Shown piece by piece: positions 35,914-46,027 of a stretch of 64,000 nt of DNA. The stretch spans positions 10,121,444-10,185,443 of the forward strand of contig BROE01000007.1 in assembly GCA_036571765.1 (NCBI GenBank), in the 5' to 3' direction. Source of the stretch: Plecoglossus altivelis. Lineage: Eukaryota > Chordata > Actinopteri > Osmeriformes > Plecoglossidae. Position 1 is the first letter of the stretch, and each line of letters starts with the position of its first letter. The notes under the pieces were generated by a model that was given only the letters and a program-made list of their open reading frames with translations, made no database searches and was not told the DNA's origin. Made by a program: the position numbers and the translations under genes.

Positions 35914-36219
35914 CTGTGGAGAGAGGACACAAGGCAATGACCAAGGGTCTGCTCCTCTCTCCCGTTGTTCGAAAAACACACCTCTGATCAGAAGCTCTTG
36001 CAGGACAAGAGCCTTGTTCTGGACAAAGCCATTTTTAGCTATTGACGCTCCACGGAAACGAGTTTCTGCTTGCTTATTAGGAAAATCAATGATGATTCCG
36101 TGGATATCCAGGATACCTTCTTTATCAGGAATTGGGTTGCAGAAAAGATCTTTTTCTTGTACCGCCCAGCAAGGTGATAATAGAGCAATTATAACTTGAG
36201 CAAAGTTAAGACCAGGAAG
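35914..36219 (-). other. Open minus-strand frame of protein-like composition
   Basis: The minus strand is open for 102 codons between a TGA (36220-36222) and a TAA (35911-35913) without an ATG. It starts with a hydrophobic stretch ending ALLSPCWAVQ and continues EKDLFCNPIPDKEGILDIHG and further mixed residues. An acceptor-like TTTGCTCAAG lies near its start and a weak AG|GTGTGT near its end. No family was recognised, and frames of this length are expected by chance in 64 kb. Confidence 0.15.
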
Positions 36220-36949
36220 TCAATATACCAGCAGAATGTTACCATCATTCCTGTGGGGATGAGGAACGTTAACCGCAAGATGGCACAAATAATTGAATCG
36301 TTGTGACCAGAAAGCATTTCGCTTTTCCTATCTTCCTCTTAATATTCCTGAAGACTGCCTGCCAATCAAAACCCAGCTCCCTGACCTCACCAGAGGCTTC
36401 AGCAGGGGTTTAGATCATATGGAGAATATTCTGTGTGACATTCCCCTCCCCTCCCTCTCTTAATCCCATGGATTAGCCCCTTCTAATTTCACACTGGCCC
36501 TGCTGGGAGGCAGGTAATTAAAGGAAAGGTCAGACTTGACTCCCAGGTTTGATATTGTTGTTGTACAAGACCTCCAGGATGACAGCATCTCCTCAAAAGT
36601 AGGAGGATGTTTAGTAGGGTTTAATTCCACGCGTATCAGTACAAGAGCTTTAAATAAGACCTGAGACCTGAGTGTTACTGGGAGAGTTGTGAGAACTTGC
36701 GTAGCCGTTTACAATGCCAACATTTAGTTTGGTTTTCCTGTTAATGCACGGGGAATAGGGAGTTGGAAAAGGGAACAACTTCAATCTGCAAGCAAAGCTT
36801 TAGCTGTCCTGTTCCCTGACCGTCGTTGACATAAACCAGCATTAGAGGAAATCAATGACCCCCAGAGCTCCAATAACAGCAGTCGACGGACGATAACCTG
36901 GTTTATACAAATCGAAGGACCTTTTCTCCAGCCCTGTCGTCTCATGTCA
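36220..36949. other. Non-coding unique DNA
   Basis: No simple repeats and no gene are seen. Confidence 0.5.
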
Positions 36950-37182
36950 CTAGGATGAGGCAGGATGAGGAGTGTTGGGGGTCTGGGAGGTTGCCTCCAG
37001 GGCCAGACAGACGACAGTACAGTGGCCCTGCCTGACTTGGGATCTGGGGGGAATTGAACAGTCGTGTCCCATCAGGCCATTCCGGGGTGAATAGATAGCC
37101 TGAGTGTTACGCAATCTGTCCCTGTCACATCTGAGGACCGCCTCCAGTTTGCGTCTGGCTGAGTTGCGTAAAGCTGCCAAAC
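36950..37182 (-). other. Candidate minus-strand exon (unidentified)
   Basis: On the minus strand CTCTCCCTCAGCAG is a good acceptor. The frame after it is open to a TAG at 36950-36952, beginning GLAALRNSARRKLEAVLRCD and continuing RDRLRNTQAIYSPRNGL. The composition is that of an ordinary globular or helical protein and the DNA is not repetitive. An upstream in-frame ATG exists at 37229-37231. It could be a terminal exon. No domain was recognised. Confidence 0.2.
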
Positions 37183-37789
37183 CTGCTGAGGGAGAGTCAA
37201 GACTCACATTCACTTTCTCTCTCGCACACATACAGGAATTATGAGCATGGTGGTGTAATTATTAATTTCACGGATAGTCCACTCAGCCATATGTTTACGT
37301 GTTGACTATCTTATGTCCAGTAGTCCTCAATATCTAGTAGTCCTCAATGTCTGTGTTTGCTGTTTGTTTGTCAGTTTAGTGTGTGTGTTTGTGTGTTTGT
37401 GTGTGTGTGTTTGTTTGTCTGCTGTTGCCAGTTCCTATACGGTCAATGTACTGAATAGATTCAACCTCAGGTCACAGTTGCAATCCCTTGCTTGAGAGAG
37501 GAAGTGAGTGAGAAAGAGACAGAGGGAGAGAGAGCGAAACGGAGAGAAAGAGAGATAGTGTGTTAGAGGGGTGGGGGGTGAACTGGTGTGTGTGTATGTG
37601 TGTGAACGCTTGGGTGGAAATGTTATTCATGCATGCCACACTACGAGAGACTAGCTGCAGGCTTCAGCTTGCTGACCAGACTTGGAAGGACCTGGACTAT
37701 TTCCCACAGGAGACTGAGAGGCATGGAAGAGAGCAATAGGACAGGCAAAGCTCTTCCTGTCCCCTGCAAGCCTCATTCAAGACCTTGAA

Positions 37790-37792
<3 letters not shown>
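37183..37792. other. Non-coding DNA with GT and GA tracts
   Basis: GT-rich sequence lies at 37375-37420 and purine-rich sequence at 37495-37560. No gene is supported. Confidence 0.5.

Positions 37793-37842
<50 letters not shown>
37793..37842. repeat. (GT)n microsatellite
   Basis: About 24 GT units with one GC interruption, followed by a short GA run. Confidence 0.95.
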
Positions 37843-37857
<15 letters not shown>

Positions 37858-37862
37858 TCTGT

Positions 37863-38222
37863 GTGTGCTTGAGAGAAAGTATTTCAGTGGCATAACACTG
37901 TAATGGATGCACTTGCACTGAAGTGTGATATGATCAAGAATGCCTTTTATTTTTGTATTTATTTGACTTCATCCATCTGCTGAAGTAGGGATGCATGTGC
38001 TAGAATGTAGGGCTCAACTCTGTGTGAGCGTGTGTGTCTGCGTGTGCTTGTGTTTCAGTGACACAACACTATAATGTATGCACTTGCACATGTTGCTACC
38101 ACTGACATGTGATATGATCAAGTCTGCTTTTATTTTCACATTGATTTGATTTATGCCTTTGCATCTGCAGGAAATGTCCATGTGTTAGAATGCTGGGCTT
38201 GACTCTGTAGGCGTGACGGTGC
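37863..38222. repeat. Diverged tandem duplication, unit about 180 bp
   Basis: GTGTGCTTG begins at 37863 and at 38042. Matching landmarks follow in order in both copies: TTTCAGTG, CACTTGCA, TGTGATATGATCAAG, CTTTTATTTT, TAGAATG and CTCTGT. Identity is clearly well below that of the duplication at 4971, so this one is older. It adjoins a GT microsatellite. No coding function is evident. Confidence 0.75.
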
Positions 38223-39330
38223 GAGTGTTTGTGTATTTGTATGCATGTGTGTCTGTGTTTCAGCATGTCTGTGTGTGTACTGCTTCCATGCTGCATGCTA
38301 ATATCGCTGCCACAGGGGTCCACAGACCTGGATGTGAATTCTGGCAACTTCCTGTCAGTAAATTGGATCAGGCTTTCACTGCCTGTGTATGTGCGCATGT
38401 TTGTGTGTCTGTGTGTGCGGTTGTGTATGTTTCTGTGTGCGGTGTGAGGCATTTCTTAACAGTGAGGAAATGTCTGTGACCAAGACGACGCTCCGCTTGT
38501 CAGCCGCTCCTGCTCCCATGGCTACCTCAATGACACACATTTGGGGAAATGATAATTCAATTGCTCCTCTGGTAACACAACACTGTTTATTCATTCAACA
38601 CCATGACCAACATTAGCATTATTGCAATTGCTCTTCCCTTTTCTGACTGACTTTACATTTTCATCCTATTCACTTTGCCCCCGCCATGCTTTTCTCACAT
38701 CTTTCCTTTATGTTCTCAGTCCCTGCTTGCTTCTACTGCCTCTTACTGCCACCACACATGGCTGGTGACACACCACAAATGGGAGGAGAGGGGAGGAGGA
38801 AAGCATGGGGAGAGATTGAGAAGTATGTTGTTATGAAGTGCAGCTCTTTAACAGGGCAATGGGAAATAGCAAGTAGAGCAACAGGAAGTAACCAGGTTAA
38901 TGGGAGAGTCAATGGCTTTTGTGTTGGCTGAAGTGCTACGGACATAATATCTGACAGAGAACCACAGCATTGCATGTTAATGCTAACGGTTTTAGCCAAC
39001 ACACTCCTTGCTGTTGCTGGGTGTACATAAGTACTATGGAGATCCTGGTGGTTTTGATCAAAAGGTGAACTTAGATACATGCTGTGCTTCACAGTGTTAG
39101 CTATAGCTCAAGCGATAACGATAGCTCTGCCTTTTCAAGTGGAAATGTAGACTTGAGTGGGTAGCTTTGTTAGCTAGTGGTAGCTCTCCCATGCCAGTGT
39201 GTGCTGCAGGGTTGGGGGGTGGGGAGAGAGAGCTTCCTGTGCCAGGCCTCAGTGGTTTCCTCTCGGGGGCGAGAGGTGGGTGTTGGGAGTGTGATCTGCT
39301 TTCTAATCAGCCTGCTTCTAGCTGCAGACT
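38223..39330. other. Non-coding unique DNA
   Basis: GT-rich at 38220-38280 and 38390-38440. The rest is unique sequence with no supported gene. Confidence 0.5.
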
Positions 39331-39341
39331 TTCTATGCTCC

Positions 39342-39401
<60 letters not shown>

Positions 39402-39470
39402 TCTGCTCTCTCCCTATCTCCTCTCTCATCTCTTCTCTCTCTCTCTCTCGTCTCTCTTTCTCATCTCTCC

Positions 39471-39501
<31 letters not shown>

Positions 39502-39655
39502 CCTCTCTCACCCTCTCTCACCCTCTCTCTCATTCTCTCTCTCTTTTGCCCTTTCTCTCTCTTTATCTTTCCCCTCTTGCTCAGTGTCTCTTGTTCCATT
39601 ATTTCCTGCTTATGAGTATTTCCAACTATCCTTTTTGTTTTCACTCTGTGCCCTC

Positions 39656-39686
<31 letters not shown>

Positions 39687-39823
39687 TCTCTCTCTCTCTC
39701 TCTCTCCTTCTGCCTCCCTTTTGCTTAGTCTCTTGTATTTCCTGCTTGCTCCCTTTATAAGTATTTAATTTCCATGCAGCCCTTTATTTCTTTCACTTTT
39801 CTCTTACAAATGTTCCCTCTTTC

Positions 39824-39854
<31 letters not shown>

Positions 39855-39910
39855 TCATCTCTCTCATCTCTCTCTCTCTCTCATCCTCTCTCTCTCTCTC
39901 TCTCTCTCCG
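39331..39910. repeat. CT-rich low-complexity region
   Basis: Successive CT tracts (39345-39397, 39480-39550, 39655-39712 and 39825-39908) are separated by short unique segments. The Ser/Leu frames of up to 197 codons are translations of CT repeats. Confidence 0.9.
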
Positions 39911-40049
39911 TCTGCTTAACCCACCTTACCATCCTCTGTCTGTCTCTCCCTGGCAGGGCACGAGTCCAAAGCCAGCGGCCGTAGAGGTGTGTGAGTGTGG
40001 CTCCACTTATTCTTCCATCTAGTCCTGGTTTAATGAACTCAAACAAATA

Positions 40050-40174
<125 letters not shown>

Positions 40175-40175
40175 A

Positions 40176-40500
40176 GGCCTTTACGCACAGGGAGCTGAAA
40201 TACCTATGGCTTTTCACTGAGTCATTTTAAAGGACATTCAAATGAAACAGCATGTGAAGTAGGCTAAATTGACAGTATTGCATATTCCATTGATGGTTAA
40301 AATGCTTTGCCGGGCTGTAAAATGTCTGTTTTTTTACTGCCTCGTGGCCAAACTTCTGCATAAAAGCTATTTTTCTCCTGTTTCAGAGCCAAGATATCCT
40401 GTCTAGTCAAAATGATACAATACATTGTTCATCAGTTTGAATGAGTGGTCTGAAGTGGATCTTCTCAGTTCAGGAGCCAGTCACTGTCCCTGAGCCGCTG

Positions 40501-40531
<31 letters not shown>

Positions 40532-41302
40532 ACCTTGGTGGTGGACATTGTGATGATGTCAGTGCAACAGAGAGAGCCACAGATGGCAAAGGCAGGGCAC
40601 TGTCATTTGAATGGAGGAGGAAGCACATTGTCACAGTAGGAAGGTTTGGCTTTTGAATCTCTCAGGGCTCTTTCACCATGGTCATGGCCTTCACATCATC
40701 AGCAGGCTTCCAGCTCTGGCGACCCAGTCCCCAGTTCCCCAGTCCCCATTCACATAAAGAGCCTACTTCAATCTCGTTTAAATTATTCATGGAGAGCTTT
40801 GGACCGTTTCGTAAAATCCATCTCTTTTTCTACATCGTTTGGAGTCTACTGCACATTATTTTGTACATTAACATAAGAAATGTTGATAAATGTATATATG
40901 TTTGTCTCTTGGGTCAGTCCATATAGCCTCCTGCAACTTGCCTGGCCCATACCAATCCCAGTCCCCCGCTGCCCATCTACCAGTCCTTCCCATCCCCCTG
41001 CTATGCTTTTCTTTGCCACAACACTGCTGCAGTCAAATCAACAGTCCAACTATTCACCATGTTTCATATTTATTTATTATTGCACAGGAAAGTAACGTTT
41101 CAAGCAGTATTCATTCACCGTCTGTCTACGAGGATTGAAACCAAGGCTTTGGCATTTTACTGCATCAGCCGCTCTGGTGTCCACAATGTGGATCTCCGGC
41201 CCCTGTCTGCAGAGAACACAAGGCTGAAAGCAGCACTGCGTCTTCCTCTCCTGTCAGGCTCTGTGTTTTAGAGTCACCTCAATCTTGGCACCCCCTGAAT
41301 AG
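40176..41302. other. Non-coding unique DNA
   Basis: A short GT tract lies at 40501-40531. The stretch 41095-41270 is open in one frame and includes a weak tRNA-like B-box match on the minus strand. No supported gene. Confidence 0.45.
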
Positions 41303-41520
41303 CCCATTTCCTCCTTGTCCGGCCAACATGGCCGCGGTCTGGCTGACACCTCCGCTAACAGTCGGCCGGGAAGATTAAGTGCGAAACAAGTGTTGTTGAT
41401 GTCTGGGAAACGGGGAACACACGAAATACAAGCTGTTCGATTTTACATACTCACATCCCAAACCACGCAAGTGCACGAGCGGGCAGGATCAGGTTCTGCT
41501 GCCGTTTTGGAGGAAAGCGG
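41303..41520 (+). other. CpG cluster ending in a splice-donor-like site; possible first exon
   Basis: About 15 CpG occur in some 205 bp, including AACATGGCCGCGG at 41326-41338. The cluster ends at AAAGCGG|GTAAGA. One frame is open from 41303 to the donor, with an internal ATG at 41399 (MSGKRGTHEIQAVRFYILTS). Another frame is open through the donor to 41621, with LFDFTYSHPKPRKCTSGQ. High CpG plus a donor is typical of a vertebrate first exon or promoter. No family was recognised and the correct frame is uncertain. Confidence 0.25.
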
Positions 41521-41827
41521 GTAAGATCAAGTGGAAAGGCCTATCGATCAGGGTGGAGGGTTCACCTGAGCTGGTATTGATGAATGACGCATCAATAGAT
41601 AGAGCATCAATTGTAGCAACATGACAATCTATGGGGAACCTGGGTGTCTGTCGGGAAATCTATATGTTGTGCTGTAATATATCTTGTGATTTTACGTGAA
41701 TGGCAGACTTGGTTTTACCGTCTGTTAGAGGTGCGTAAATCACAAGGTTAAAGTGTAAAGTATGACTTCCAATCAATCCAGGCTTAATGACAACTACTTT
41801 CAGTTTTTAATTGTTTTCATTCTGCAG

Positions 41828-42060
41828 TCTGATTACAGGCCTCTGAAAGTGCAGTGTAAACCAAGGGAGATAACAGTGACTGGATGTGTTTACATAGACC
41901 CATGCCTTCCTGAGATGGGCACAGACAATAAGCAGCTAACTCATTATCAGGATGAGATAGAAGAAACATCTTTTCTGGGTCTCACCAGGCCCTGCTCTGC
42001 ACTACATCACCACATTCAATCAGCGAGCGAGAGAAAGAGAGAGGCGGAAAATGGGAGAGT
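41828..42060 (+). other. Candidate exon start after a strong acceptor
   Basis: TTTTTAATTGTTTTCATTCTGCAG, a strong acceptor outside a microsatellite (AG at 41826-41827), precedes a frame open to 42343. The early part has protein-like composition (SDYRPLKVQCKPREITVTGC and YIDPCLPEMGTDNKQL). Beyond about 42060 it runs through GT-rich sequence and the inverted-repeat element, so any exon ends earlier; no clear donor was found. It lies 307 bp after the donor-like site of the CpG cluster. Confidence 0.2.
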
Positions 42061-42124
42061 GTACGTGTGTACGGAGGGAGGGCGTGCGATTTCGTGTGTG
42101 TGCATGCCTCCGTGTGTGTGTATG

Positions 42125-42206
42125 TACAGGACCAGACAAAAGTTTGGCCGCACCTTCCAATTTGATTCAATTGGACAATGTGTCCAGAGTTTTGACTGGT
42201 ACTGTA
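42125..42206. mobile_element. Short Tc1/mariner-type inverted-repeat element (MITE)
   Basis: The left end TACAGGACCAGACAAAAGTT and the complement of the right end TACAGTACCAGTCAAAACTC form terminal inverted repeats that start with TA, as expected for Tc1/mariner target sites. The arms pair inward to CCAATT...AATTGG with about 8 mismatches in 31 positions, so almost the whole 82 bp is one hairpin. The terminus closely resembles the CAGTACCAGTCAAAAGTTTG end common in salmonid and pike repeats. It has no coding capacity. Confidence 0.75.
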
Positions 42207-42343
42207 TGTACTGTACATATAGATATACTGTGTGTGAGTGTGTACTCCAATGCGCCTCCATACGTGTGCATGTACAGTATACACGTCAGTGGGGTGTGGA
42301 GGGTTCAGCGTGTTGCACGGATCCCTGGGGCTCTGCATGGTGA

Positions 42344-45187
42344 GAATAATGCATGTGGAAATTCATCCTTTCATATGCCAGCGGCCCGGGCCTCTCAAGT
42401 CTGCCAAACATTAAATAAAGATGAGTGGAGGCCAGTATAATGAGGCCCAGCTCAACTCTGCACCCTGCTTCCTGATTGATGTCAGCCTGTTGGCTGTGTG
42501 AGGTTGGAACAGTGGAGGGATGGAGAGATGGAGGGATCATCCATTTATGAACATGAGGATTCTTGTATTTGAGGGCCCAGTCTTTCTATACCAGGACAAG
42601 ATCATTATCTGTGTGAGCGTGTGTGTGTGTGTGGGGTGCAGGTCTATATGGTGTGTGTGTGTGTGAGATTGTTCATGTTATGTTTGCGTCGAAGTGTGCC
42701 TGTGTCAAGGTGTGTGATTTTGTGCGTGAGAGAGAAAGCTAGAAGGGAGGGAGGGAGAAAGACAATGCCTGTTTCTGTGTGCAATTTTGACCTGAGTGGG
42801 ATCTTGCTTGCAGTGGTTACTAAGGGAAACCATGTTCACCATGGGCACCCTGAACACCATCTGAAATCTGCATTTATTGACAGCTTGTTGATCATCTAGT
42901 AGTTCTTAACAACTTCAAACATTTGATCTGCTTAAACATGTCCAAAATAATGACAGTGCCTGTATGAGAGCACGTAAACTCAGAGCCCCGGAGTTCAAAA
43001 GTAAGGAAGCTGGAACTCAGTTCCACCGTTATATCAAGTTTAGCTATTAGACTGCTGAATAGGAAAGGAACTGATTCAGTCTGGACGTTCTTTGCATGCA
43101 ATGAATGGCGGTGCAAATTGTAGTTCATGTCTTGAATTAACTTTTTTTTTCAAACTAGATTGAATTTCCATCCAGAGTTGTCTTGTCAGCTCTAAAGTGA
43201 CAGTTGGCCTAAATCCTGACGAAAACAAAAAGCAGCTCATTAAACAGAAAACTGTGTTAACACTGTTGTTGCAGTACTGTGAGCAATGGTATAGCATCTT
43301 CAGGACGATGACCCACAGATTGCATAATATGGGAATATATTTCACTAACACAATGACCAAATAACAAAATGAGCTGAGAGGCTGAAAAGCTTGCTTGTCA
43401 GCGTGTTTGACAGTGCAGCTCATTAATATTTCATTGATCATGAAATGATGGATTGATATGGTATCAGAGTAGTATACTATATTTCACAGCAAAAACACAG
43501 CACCACTGCAGAGAAGGAGAGTGATTGTGCCTTTTGCATTTTTGACCAAACACAGTGCAGGCTATACTGTATCGAACGTAAGGACTATATGGAAGTGCAC
43601 TGCCGAGCCAGTCGTCGGTGTGTCTGCAGTCTCTGTGTTGTGTTTGAGCCATGCAACAACGGCCCTCTGACAGACTGGATGAGCTCCATGCTGATAATCT
43701 GACCATGCTCTCCCCCCCATGCTATCAGAGTAGCTCTGTGTCTCTCTCTGTCATGTACCAGGGCTGACAGCCTCTTCATGACAACTGAACCCCCTGTGTG
43801 TTTTCCCCCTCCTATCTCTCCTCTTCACTCATTCCAACCTGGTTTCCAACTGCCCCCCCCCTCCCCAACCTACATCGTCTCCATGGTGATTAACAAGAAT
43901 CGTTTGAAGTGAATTCGGTTCAGGGGTTAAGGGAAAGCCATTGGAATTATCAAGGACATGCGTTGTATAGATAACAAACCCACCATCTTGTAATGCATTA
44001 GACAAAGGCCATGTGTGTGTAATGAATCTACATCGTAACACTTGGCTGTGAGTTGCAGTGGCTCTAATGTGTTAGAAAGCTTAGATGTCACCATGGCCTT
44101 GGATATGCCTCACTCACAAATCTGGCCATGAAATAGCTTTTCACAGTTAATTGCACGAGGGGGAAAGACTCTCCTCTCGCACGTTCTCCTCCTTACTCTC
44201 ACTCTTTCTCTCACTCTTTTTTACTCTCACTCTCCCTCTTCTGCCGTCTGTCTCTGTCTCCTCTCTCTCTCTCTCTGACTGCTTATCGCTCTCTTTTTTG
44301 TCTTTCTTTCTGTGTCTGTCTCTGTTTCTCTCTCCGTTTTTGAGCCTAGCCTGGTCTCAGGGGTCTCTGTCTGCTGCTCGGCACCGGGGGAACATGAAAC
44401 CTGACAGACAGAGCGCTGGAACGCTCCACCGTGTCAGCCTTCAGTTCAGCGAGCTAATTAGATTAATGGAGATGATGGAGACTATGGCCCTGAGGCAGGC
44501 AGACACATGAGTCAGGAGACCAAACCTCCACTGGACCAGAGAGACCAGAGAACACCAAGCTTTTGATCAAAAGATCAGATGGGACTGGCTTCAGACCGTG
44601 TGCCCTGCCATGGGACCATGTTTGCTTAGTGAGAGTCCCGTTTGGTGGTTCCACTGGACACTGCAGTGACCACTTCAGTTGCATACTTGGAATCGTCCTT
44701 TAAAGCAAAGTGTTTGTACAATCACCAAATTCACCCTACATCTGATTTGTACTATCTGCAATAATTTATTCAGCAGGTACAAACCAAACATCATATAAAT
44801 ATTGCATTAAGAATGATACAAACATCAAACTTGTGTTTTTATGTTAAATTACCAAGACTAATCCAATAAGGCTTTGGAACAAGGTAACTTACAGGTTTTT
44901 TACTCTCCAGGAGGGGATATTATTAGCGGTTGCTAAGCACATACTGTAGGCATGAATCTAGACAAATTAGAAAATAATGATAATGTTATTTCTGTGAGAT
45001 GTTCTTTTACTGTTCTCATTAAATTGTACATTTCTATCAAGAGGGTTAGGTGTGCAAGAGAAAGGACAAGGAATAAATGTACCTTGTGCGAAAAGTAAGA
45101 ATGTAGTATCCCAGTGGGACTTCAATTATGTTTCCCATGTTGATCCTTCTCTTAGGGGTCGGTGCTAGTTGGTGTGAGCAGAACACC
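42344..45187. other. Non-coding unique DNA
   Basis: GT tracts lie at 42615-42665, a CT-rich tract at 44200-44340 and a short C run at 43852-43860. The remainder is unique. No supported gene. Confidence 0.5.
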
Positions 45188-45378
45188 AGATAGAGGGAGA
45201 GAGGGAGAGAGGGAGAGAGAGAGAGAGAGGGGGGAGAGAGAGAGAGGGAGAGAGGGAGAGAGGGAGAGTGAGAGAGAGAGAGAGAAGGAGACACACACAC
45301 ACAGAGAGAGAGAGACGGAGAGAGAAAGACACACATAGAGAGAGGGAGAGAGAGAGAGACATAGACAGAGAGGGAGAC

Positions 45379-45419
<41 letters not shown>

Positions 45420-45430
45420 GGGGGGGGTGA
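45188..45430. repeat. GA-rich compound microsatellite
   Basis: GAGA and GGGA units with ACACAC and AGACAC insertions. The Ser/Leu/Cys/Val frames on the minus strand and the Arg/Glu frame on the plus strand are repeat translations. Confidence 0.92.
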
Positions 45431-45433
45431 GAT

Positions 45434-46027
45434 ATGGCAAAGAGAAATGGTGGAGTGAAACACCACCAGACATGTCATCACCATTTGCAATGGGCCGCGC
45501 TTCCTCCTCCCCTCTCTCCCTCCATATGTATCCGTGCTCTAGTCGTTATCTCTAATCTGTCCTCTCGTCTTGGCGCTCCGTGCGTTCCGCATACGAAGCG
45601 CATGTGTGTTGCGTGGGATTGCATGGCTGGGAGGAATGACAGAGGAGGGCAGAGTTGGTATTCTGGAGAGAACTGGGTTCGGCTGAGACACAGTCGTAGC
45701 CTTGGCAGATGGAAGCAGCAGGAAGAAGGGTGGCATAGTCACCGTGCAAATTCAAATGTTTACTCACTCGTACAGCTTTACCCGGGCAAACTAATTGGAA
45801 AACAAAAATTCATTACGCCCTCCGTTTTTTTATCGATTGATTTAATTGCATTAGCTCATATCATTCTGGTCCATAGATGTCATCATCTTCCTGTGCCAAC
45901 TTCTACAACGTGTACAGTAGATAACTACATCTGTAAGCAGTGTTTTCATAATTACGTATTGACCTGCATGCAGTTACAACTCTACAGCTTGAGCCATCAT
46001 TTAATCCTGTTTGAGTCGTCGTTTTAG
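45434..46027 (+). other. Longest non-repetitive open frame (197 codons), probably chance
   Basis: The frame begins with ATG and stays open for 197 codons of mixed composition. Its first part crosses a CpG-rich patch (45495-45690, including GCGCTCCGTGCGTTCCGC). No domain, signal peptide or splice structure supports a gene. One frame of this length is not improbable in 64 kb of six frames. Confidence 0.12.

Noticed and set aside
39167..39760. Open frames of 183-197 codons rich in Ser and Leu
   Set aside because: They are translations of CT dinucleotide tracts and exist in more than one frame.
41110..41175. tRNA-derived SINE on the minus strand (GGTTTCAATCC resembling a B box)
   Set aside because: Only a partial B-box match, no clear A box, and no recognisable SINE tail.
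41762..42343. 193-codon frame taken as one gene
   Set aside because: It runs through GT repeats and the Tc1-type element, so at most its first part could be coding.
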